Source of the DNA: Euryarchaeota archaeon UBA175
GTDB lineage: Archaea; Thermoplasmatota; Poseidoniia; Poseidoniales; Thalassarchaeaceae
Length of the DNA stretch: 9,744 nucleotides
Reading direction: 5' to 3'
Assembly (NCBI GenBank): GCA_002497895.1
Contig: DAFD01000040.1
Span: 1-9,744 of the forward strand
In this document: positions 1 through 6,400 of the stretch, piece after piece
Numbering within the stretch: position 1 is the first letter of the stretch
Layout: every line of letters starts with the position of its first letter
Made by a program: the position numbers and the translations under genes
Notes under the pieces: model-generated
Databases searched by the model: none
Seen by the model: only the letters and a program-made list of their open reading frames with translations
What the model was told of the DNA's origin: nothing

Positions 1-891
1 GTGATTCAGGAATTCCAGCCGGATACTGCCGTCCTCATCACCGATGGTGCCGATGATGAGGCCTCGCTTCCAATCCTCACCTCACGAGTTAGGGTCGATC
101 ACGTCGAGAAGATCATCGTCAGACAATCGAAAGGAATCGAGAGCACTTACTACTACATCGCCAAGGCAATCGAAGACCCTCGTTGGCGAGCGAGATTATT
201 GGTTCCTGTCGCACTTTTCCTAATCATATTCGGTTTGGGATTGATTTTGCCCAACGGCGCTGTGCTCATCGGTTCAATGCCGTTGATCATCGGAATCTGG
301 ATTCTTGCAAAGGGATTGGGTTGGGAGCATCAACTGGAGCGTTTGATGATCGATATGAGAGAAAGCGCTACTGGGGGAATCTGGTCATCGCTATTATGGG
401 GATTATCGATTGTTTCGGTGCTATTTTCTATCCTGACTTTCTATTCAGTTTTCTACGGCGAAACTACCGAATTAAATGCCTATGTTTTGGACACCTTTAC
501 TCGTATTGATTCCTTTGACTTGGACTCAGTCAATCGAAATTTTGCAGTTTGGGTAATTGCTATTGACCAAGCTCTGACTTGGATTCTGGTCGCTGCCTTC
601 TCATTCGTTCTCTCACTTGGTGTTCTGCGTTGGAAGGAAGGCTCGTTCACCGGTCAAAGTATGCTTTTGATTGGCCTTGGTGCTGTAGTCTATTCAATCT
701 CCAAGGCTGTGATTGAAGTGACTCTGGCTGAACTCGGTGGCGGGGATTACGACATCACTGCGGGTAATGTCTCGGACACCTGGTTATTCCCAATCCTCGC
801 GATTGTCTTCTACTATCTTCTGAAGACTGCAATTGATTCGGTAACCGCTGAGACTGACGATGATGGAAGCAATCGTTACTGGGGCGTCTGA
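1..891 (+). CDS. DUF373 family archaeal membrane protein, 5' end outside window
   Basis: C-terminal 296 residues of a DUF373-family integral membrane protein; the family is conserved in archaea and its function is unknown. The visible part opens with the family's soluble core: a strand followed by an acidic loop (ITDGADDEASLPIL, residues 13-26), then a basic strand and QSKGIESTYYYI (42-53). These match the DUF373 pattern 'SDGAEDE ... QSRV ... VKQSE.LESTYY'. About five to seven hydrophobic segments follow, near residues 66-84, 87-105, 126-152, 181-208, 220-243 and 261-280, and the tail is short and acidic. The GTG at the first base is probably an internal valine, because the family normally has roughly a hundred more residues before this motif; the true start lies left of the window. 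The gene converges on the zinc-ribbon gene with a 23-bp gap. No T-rich terminator is obvious. The family call is confident; no biochemical role is assigned. Confidence 0.85.
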   Translation: MIQEFQPDTAVLITDGADDEASLPILTSRVRVDHVEKIIVRQSKGIESTYYYIAKAIEDPRWRARLLVPVALFLIIFGLGLILPNGAVLIGSMPLIIGIWILAKGLGWEHQLERLMIDMRESATGGIWSSLLWGLSIVSVLFSILTFYSVFYGETTELNAYVLDTFTRIDSFDLDSVNRNFAVWVIAIDQALTWILVAAFSFVLSLGVLRWKEGSFTGQSMLLIGLGAVVYSISKAVIEVTLAELGGGDYDITAGNVSDTWLFPILAIVFYYLLKTAIDSVTAETDDDGSNRYWGV

Positions 892-914
892 TTCGAATTC
901 TGCTCGGCTTTGGA

Positions 915-1349
915 TCAACGCTCGTAGGTCATCTCCATCTGACACGAAGGGCAGATGACCTTGATTGGACGAATATCAGGGATACCGAGTGGGGCCGAGC
1001 AATTGGTGCAGACAATGGCCTGTGAGACCTGCTTCTGACGCTTCTTACCATCGTGGCTGGGGTCGTATGAGACTCGGAACTTTGAGGTGTCAGTGACGTA
1101 ATTAGGCGAGTCCTCGCCGTGGTCCTCAACCTCAGTTCGGGAGAATATAGAGGTGCTCTTAGCGACCTCGGGCGTGATTGCTGAATCGATTCTACTGCCC
1201 GAGGAGCCTGCTTCGACCGAGTCGAGTTCGGCCTGGACTTCGGCTGCAGTCAGGCCCGTTTCAGTTGCGACTCGGTCGATTGCGAGTGTCAGCTCGTATT
1301 CGTCCAAACCCATGAGTTGCTGCAATTTGACTGCGGGTATCTTACTCAT
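915..1349 (-). CDS. Small protein with C-terminal zinc ribbon, function unknown
   Basis: A 144-residue protein I do not recognise as a named family. Residues 5-46 look like two or three amphipathic helices (around LDEYELTLAIDRVATETGL and AAEVQAELDS), loosely like a UBA or small helical adaptor fold. Residues 47-100 are polar and probably disordered. Residues 101-107 are basic (GKKRQKQ). The C-terminus is a treble-clef or zinc-ribbon knuckle pair, C114-x2-C117 and C133-x2-C136, with 15 residues between the pairs. There is no signal peptide or membrane segment, so it is probably cytoplasmic. The ATG at 1349 is supported by a purine-rich GGGAG about 4 nt upstream and by lack of a better internal start. 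It is divergent from nreA across 111 bp and could share regulation with it. Zinc-ribbon proteins of this size often bind nucleic acid, RNA polymerase or the ribosome; which applies here cannot be told from the sequence. Confidence 0.72.
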   Translation of the reverse strand: MSKIPAVKLQQLMGLDEYELTLAIDRVATETGLTAAEVQAELDSVEAGSSGSRIDSAITPEVAKSTSIFSRTEVEDHGEDSPNYVTDTSKFRVSYDPSHDGKKRQKQVSQAIVCTNCSAPLGIPDIRPIKVICPSCQMEMTYER

Positions 1350-1460
1350 ATCGCTCCCTCTCGACTCCTTCAGATGACGCGGGTCTTTCCACCCCTTTGA
1401 ATGCCCGCTATCTTGGCTTCGCTCGTAGGGTATCGCTAAGAGCGTTCGATTCCGCTCTCG
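1350..1460. promoter_or_regulatory. Divergent intergenic region between zinc-ribbon gene and nreA
   Basis: This 111-bp stretch must hold the start signals of two divergent genes. Toward the left gene there is a Shine-Dalgarno-like GGGAG (bottom strand, about 1354-1358). Toward nreA there is no Shine-Dalgarno sequence. Only a weak TATA-like stretch, TATCGCTA at 1431-1438, sits about 26 bp before the GTG at 1461, the distance expected for a leaderless archaeal transcript. Neither is close to the archaeal BoxA consensus, so promoter placement is inference. I saw no long inverted repeat in it. Confidence 0.3.
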
Positions 1461-2693
1461 GTGTGCATGTTCCCAGAGTGTCTTGAGTGCAGGGGCATAC
1501 GTGGGATGTGCGGCATCAACCCCTGCCCCCTACTTGCAGAGGTGCGAAGTCAACTCCCTGTGGTCGAACCAACTTCGATAGATGAGATGGTTGGACCCAG
1601 TCCGCCACAACTGTTCGTTGGTCGCTACGGTTACCCAGATGTGCGGGCTGGGCCCAGTGCCAGTTGGTTGTCTGAGAATGATTCTGAATTTGCTCCGAGT
1701 GCGACCGGAGATCCTGCTGATTTGTTCGGTCGCCCACTCGAAGAGGTTGCTGCCCGTCATGCCAATCTGATTACTGGCGGGCAGCGGATGAAAGTGCAAG
1801 AGGCTCAGCGGCCGGGCCAAATGTTAGAAACGACTCAAGAAATCGCTATGGCCGCTCGCTCGGTCGATGTTGAGCTGGATTTCGCGAGCCCTATTCGCAT
1901 CGGTCGCTCACCGACCTTCGACAGTATGAGCACGCCTCTTGGTCCGACGGGTGAGGTTCTGAGGGCCGAAGTGGTTGGGCATCCGAGCATACCTCGCAAA
2001 GTCGATTCCATCGCTGGCGAAACCGACTTGCTAGCAACTGACGCGATGGATGAGTTGAGCGCCTCTTCCATCGGCGAGGCGCACATCTCTCGCTTACTCT
2101 CTTCAGGTATCCTCGGACGTGAATCAGCGCGTCGGCTAGTCCCGACGCGCTGGAGCATTACCGCTACGGATGATATGCTTGGAAAGCGACTGTGGCGAAG
2201 GGCGAGAGATCTTCCTTCTATCGACAAGGTATTGGTCTACGAAGCGACCTATCTTGACAATCGCTTCCACATAATCCTGACACCCGGACTATGGGCATTC
2301 CATATGCTAGAAGCCTGGACCAGAGGCTCGCTGTGGAGCGATTCTGGTAAAGTTCTCGGAGATTGGGAAGAGATGGAACCACGAACGAAATATGCTGATC
2401 GCGTCACTGGAGCTTACTATGCTGCACGTTTGGGCGTCCTCGAACACATGCTCTCAGTAGGACGCTCAGGAGCCTGTTTGATCTGGCGTGACATCGGTGA
2501 AGGTTACTGGGCTCCTGTCGGAGTTTGGCTGATTCGGGAAACTGTACGGGAAGCGATGAAACAGACTCCGAAGCAATTCGATTCTCTGAAGGAGGCTGTC
2601 GATTATGTTGGACCGCGCGTCTCATCGTCAGATGATTTACGCAACTCCTGGTTTGTGAAGCGCGGTCAGCAGACTCGGCTCGACTCATTCTGA
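1461..2693 (+). CDS. nreA: DNA repair protein NreA, PCNA-interacting
   Basis: A 410-residue member of the archaeal Nre family (Nre_N/Nre_C, formerly DUF650/DUF651), implicated in DNA damage repair and acting through the sliding clamp PCNA. The N-terminus carries a four-cysteine zinc motif, C7-x2-C10-x6-C17-x4-C22, ending in the characteristic CPLL. The N-terminal domain contains PPQLFVGRYGYPDVRAGP (48-65), and the C-terminal domain contains ATYLDNRFHIILTPGLWAF (262-280), both typical of the family. The last residues, Q404-T-R-L407-D-S-F410, form a PIP box (QxxLxxF) ending exactly at the stop codon, so the second aromatic of a classic QxxhxxFF box is absent. Length is normal for the family. 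The GTG at 1461 gives the longest form; ATG at 1467 is nearly as good and keeps all four zinc cysteines of the motif. No Shine-Dalgarno sequence is visible, so a leaderless start is likely. The 3' end overlaps that of the convergent HTH_10 gene by 9 bp. Confidence 0.9.
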   Translation: MCMFPECLECRGIRGMCGINPCPLLAEVRSQLPVVEPTSIDEMVGPSPPQLFVGRYGYPDVRAGPSASWLSENDSEFAPSATGDPADLFGRPLEEVAARHANLITGGQRMKVQEAQRPGQMLETTQEIAMAARSVDVELDFASPIRIGRSPTFDSMSTPLGPTGEVLRAEVVGHPSIPRKVDSIAGETDLLATDAMDELSASSIGEAHISRLLSSGILGRESARRLVPTRWSITATDDMLGKRLWRRARDLPSIDKVLVYEATYLDNRFHIILTPGLWAFHMLEAWTRGSLWSDSGKVLGDWEEMEPRTKYADRVTGAYYAARLGVLEHMLSVGRSGACLIWRDIGEGYWAPVGVWLIRETVREAMKQTPKQFDSLKEAVDYVGPRVSSSDDLRNSWFVKRGQQTRLDSF

Positions 2694-2700
2694 GTCGAGC
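2678..2700. repeat. Perfect 10-bp inverted repeat spanning both convergent stop codons
   Basis: GCTCGACTCA at 2678-2687 is the exact reverse complement of TGAGTCGAGC at 2691-2700, with a 3-nt spacer TTC. RNA from either strand could form a 10-bp stem with a tight loop. The stop codon of nreA (2691-2693) and that of the HTH_10 gene (2685-2687, bottom strand) both lie in the arms. Because the symmetry is in phase with both frames, both proteins end Leu-Asp-Ser-X-stop. No T-run follows on either strand, so it does not resemble an archaeal U-tract terminator. It could serve as a bidirectional 3'-end or RNA-stability element. Confidence 0.8.
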
Positions 2701-3338
2701 GAAGAATCGAGGAAACTCGCGACAATTTCCCCCTCGGCCTTGACTAATTGCTCAGCCACCGTTGATTTGGAGAGGCCAAGCTTGTCTGCCAGTTCCCGGA
2801 TGGAGGTGCGCTTGGGGGCCTCGTACCAACCACTCTCATGAGCGAGGCGAACTACCCGATGCTGTTGCAGAGTCGGTCCTTTCTGGACCAATCCTTCTGA
2901 CCCTTTTGCCGAGGTGACCCGTTCTACAGGCACCTTCGATCGGATATCTGTCAAGAAGCGGACCATCGCCTCGTGGCGGCCAGCAATTTGCAACACCAAT
3001 CCGTTGGCCGTGAAGTTAGACCCAGCAAGGATAGCAAGGTCGCCGCTGTGGAAGTAATGGCCGGCGAAATCGGCGGAGAATTCCAACACTATGAGATGAT
3101 GAGTCAGGATGGTTGAATTCCACTCCTCAAGAATCTCAACGAGGCGGATCCCTTCGACATAGGTCCCTGGTGGAGGGCAATTGCCATCGATGGTAATGCA
3201 CTCCACCATAATACGCAGATTTCCATCGACCATTCCGAGCATCGAGCGAAAGTCCCAGGAGATGCACTGCAAGGCTGCGAGGGCTCGAGCATCGTGTTCG
3301 AGAGAGGCAAAAGCACACTCAACTCGGACCGCTCGCAT
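2685..3338 (-). CDS. HTH_10 (bacterio-opsin activator type) transcriptional regulator
   Basis: A 217-residue regulator (from the ATG at 3338) with a C-terminal HTH_10 DNA-binding domain of the Bat / bacterio-opsin activator type, common in archaea. The domain spans about residues 154-210: a helix around LQQHRVVRLAHESGWYEAP, the family 'GyY..P' turn, then RTSIRELADKLGLSKSTVAE as the helix-turn-helix, and a closing helix. The first 150 residues form a mixed alpha/beta sensory or dimerisation region with no cofactor motif I recognise; residues 55-59 contain a Cys-Pro-Pro-Pro-Gly turn. A GTG at 3353 would add five residues (MRGNH); I prefer the ATG because MRAVRVECAF is a typical beta-strand start for such proteins. 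No good Shine-Dalgarno sequence is seen. The gene lies about 100 bp downstream of the giant surface-protein gene on the same strand, so co-transcription or control of that gene is possible but unproven. The 3' end overlaps nreA. Confidence 0.85.
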   Translation of the reverse strand: MRAVRVECAFASLEHDARALAALQCISWDFRSMLGMVDGNLRIMVECITIDGNCPPPGTYVEGIRLVEILEEWNSTILTHHLIVLEFSADFAGHYFHSGDLAILAGSNFTANGLVLQIAGRHEAMVRFLTDIRSKVPVERVTSAKGSEGLVQKGPTLQQHRVVRLAHESGWYEAPKRTSIRELADKLGLSKSTVAEQLVKAEGEIVASFLDSSLDSE

Positions 3339-3410
3339 GTGATTGCCTCGCACCTCTCAGTCCCCCCTAGTCGTTTTCAAGGTGCTCGACCACCACTGGA
3401 GGGGCACGAA

Positions 3411-3423
3411 TGGCGAATCGCCA
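3411..3423. promoter_or_regulatory. Short palindrome upstream of HTH_10 gene, candidate operator
   Basis: TGGCGA-A-TCGCCA is a perfect 13-bp palindrome in the gap between the surface-protein gene and the regulator gene, 73-85 bp before the regulator's ATG. A symmetric site next to a regulator gene is a reasonable place for autoregulation. A palindrome this short can occur by chance, and no second copy was found in the gaps of this window. A weak AT-rich element (TTGAAAAC, bottom strand near 3374-3381) lies between it and the start. Confidence 0.25.
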
Positions 3424-3446
3424 CCCGCATCCCCTTGCATCGCGGT

Positions 3447-6400
3447 TCACTCCTTGCCGCGCTTCCTCAGTGCTTCTTCAGAGGCGACGATTGCTCGGGC
3501 AACCTCTGGTGAATAACCGGTTTCGACCAACTTCTGGAATTGGTCTTCAGTCGCTGGTTCAATCGACTTCGGAGTCTCGATTGATTCCGTCTTAACCGCC
3601 CAAACCGCTTCCTCATCGCGCATCGAATCGATGACTTCTCGAGTTCCATCGCGACTTTCGTCACCGCGTCGTCCGCGACTACGAGACTGCATTACTGCTC
3701 CAACCATTCCGACTAGAGCGAGGCCAGCGATAGCGGCCATTAGAACAGGAGAGTCGGTGACGGTTTCGACTATTCCGCGTGGTAGAGACATGTCCTCAAC
3801 CGAATCCCAGCAGCCATCGCGGTCGATGTCAGTCTGCTTGGCAGAGGTCCAACCGATGGCTCCATGAGCACACTGATCGCGAGTGTCAGGGACGCCATCG
3901 TTATCGTCATCCAAGTCGAATTCGTCCATACATCCATCGCTATCGTGATCTATTGTCACACGATTGCTGACCGGGCAAGCATCGTCGATATCGAGTATTC
4001 CGTCGCCATCGTCATCTTGGTCCTCGGTCGCGTCGGCGCATCCATCGCGGTCACGGTCTGAATTGAGAGCCGAGATCCAACCTGGATTCGGGTTAGTCTC
4101 GCAATTATCCTCAGAGGATTCGATTCCATCATTGTCGAGGTCGGTGTCCTCATTTCTGTCATCGCAACCATCGAAGTCTGCGTCAACAATATTCGGAGAC
4201 ATGCTGCGGACGCATGAATCTTCAGTGTCGAGGAATCCATCTCCATCGTCGTCTAAGTCCTCTTCTGAATCGTGACATCCGTCACCATCCCAATCAGTCA
4301 ATGGGCTTGAGTCCCAACCGAACTTGCCGGTCGTGCACAGATCCTTGTCGTCAAGAACACCGTCATCGTCGACATCAGCATCCTCGTAGATGTCATTGCA
4401 TCCATCGCCATCGTGATCATTGACCTCATTCGAAGTCCAATCGAGCATTCCGTAGGGGCATGAGTCATCGCGGTCGAGGACTCCGTCATTATCGTCATCG
4501 AGGTCTTCCTCGTAGTCCTGACAGCCATCTGAATCGTGATCATAAGCTGCTCCTGTCCAACCGATGGCTCCGGTCGGGCAATTGTCATCGATGTCGAGGA
4601 ATGGATCATTATCGTCGTTATCATCCTCATCCGCGTCACGGCATCCGTCACCATCGTGGTCGGTGGAGAAGGTAGTCCAGTACTGAGCTCCATCAGGACA
4701 CTGGTCGAGATGGTTTGGCACCAAATCTCCGTCGTTATCAATGTCCTCAAGCAGGTCATCACAACCATCGCCATCAGCATCGACTCGATCCGTGTTCATT
4801 GCACCCATCGGGCACTCATCCAGTAAATCCTCGACGCCGTCGTTGTCGTCATCGAGGTCCTCAGTAGCGTCCTTACAGCCGTCACCATCGTAATCGGTCA
4901 TCGCGCCCGAGTGCCAACCAGTCTCGCCGAATTGACATTGATCATCCTCATCGGCGACGCCGTCCTGATCGTCATCGTTCCAGTCATTTTCATTCACCAA
5001 ATCGACTCGCACAGAGCGCTGGGCATTTGCGAAGTTATCCGTTGCCGATTGGACTGTAACTAGAACATCGAATGACTGGTCGCCATTGACTAGTCGAATA
5101 TCGGGCGCGCGAAGAAGCAGGAATACCTCTTCATCACCACCTTCTGTGATTGTAGTCGTAGGCTGGTAATTCTCGCCGAAGCCCACTGTGATATCCCAAT
5201 CATCTAGGGCACCTTCGACCTCAATCGTTACAGGATCAGCAGAACCTGGAATTTGGATTCCTCGAAGATTCATTGCCACCTCAACTGATTGTCCAGGCTG
5301 CATGGATACATGACCAGACTCAGTAGGATCAAGGTCGAGGGCCATATCATACAGGTCTTCGTTCCACTTGCAGACATCCCACTTATTCGCCTGGCTATCA
5401 GCCTCAGTACAATCATTGGCAGTCCAAGCGATAGTGCGCTCAGGCCATGCAAACTTGACTATTGGCTGAGCGCTCGCGTCGAATTCGCTGCCGAAGACTC
5501 CCATCAAATTCTGTGTGCTGCTTGCAATTGTACGCGTGTTTACTACACTGTATGCCTGTGTGAGATATCGGTTCAACGGCAGCTCTTCGAATCCGTTCAT
5601 CACCGGAGCTTGGATTCGAGTCCAACGCAACTCGACGACGCCAGCATCTCCAGCCTTCGCCTGTTGTGTCTCAAACCATGTGATGTGAATCGAGCCGTCG
5701 CGGTCGAAGTCAACTCGTGGGTTCGCTCCCCAGATTAGATTCGATTGCAGAACCGCGGTATCCTTCACCGTCATTACCTCCTCGAGGACAAGCCCATTCG
5801 GCTCGCCGTCGAGGACTCCTTGACGGTCTGGATCGAGTTGCATGTAGTGCAATTGGCTCGGCCCTTCCTTCGACGGGAAAACACTGCGTCCATCGATCCA
5901 GACGATGTGGATATTGCCATCTTCATCGACATTGACTTCTGGATTCACGGCCCAGCCATGACCCTTCGAAATCTGCGTATCATTCACCAAAACAAGATGG
6001 CCGAGAGTATCCCATCCACCACCGTCTTCTCGCCAATACCAATCGGTGTCCGGGCCGATATCTTCCTGATATTGGCCCGTAATCTCATCGATTGTGTGTC
6101 CGGAGTCTCCCACTGACCATGTCGAGCGGGGGTTGGAAAGCATCGAGTATGGATTGAGGACAGTGAGGAAGGTGTTGGTTGCACCGCTTCCAGTGGTGAT
6201 GTTGATGATTGCACTGACCATCTGATTCATCTCATCAGTGTAGGAAGCTATTGGCAATTGCACATCGTCAATCCAAGCCGTATCGTTACCGCTAGATACT
6301 GAAACATCCTTCATGTACTTCCAAGTGTAAGTGTGGTACCCAGGCGCCACTGCTGCGGTGTAAGTGCCATTGCCCTCCCCAGACCAGGCTGAGGTGAAGG

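Noticed and set aside
892..914. Terminator between the convergent DUF373 and zinc-ribbon genes
   Set aside because: The 23-bp gap has no T-run of note and no convincing hairpin.
1835..2227. 130-residue frame antisense to nreA
   Set aside because: It lies fully inside a well-supported gene in the opposite direction and its translation matches no fold or motif I know.
3864..4826. Several open frames on the opposite strand and in other frames across the repeat array
   Set aside because: They arise from the Asp/Gly-rich repeat codons (GAC/GAT/GGT), whose complement is stop-poor. Their translations are Ser/His/Arg/Ile-rich low-complexity sequence with no domain.
3792..4976. CRISPR-like or DNA-level tandem repeat
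   Set aside because: The periodicity of about 120 bp is at protein level; the DNA copies are diverged, with no constant repeat and unique spacers.
5289..5738. 149-residue plus-strand frame opposite the surface protein
   Set aside because: The bottom-strand frame is continuous and has clear beta-sandwich sequence; the opposing frame shows no start signal or recognisable domain.
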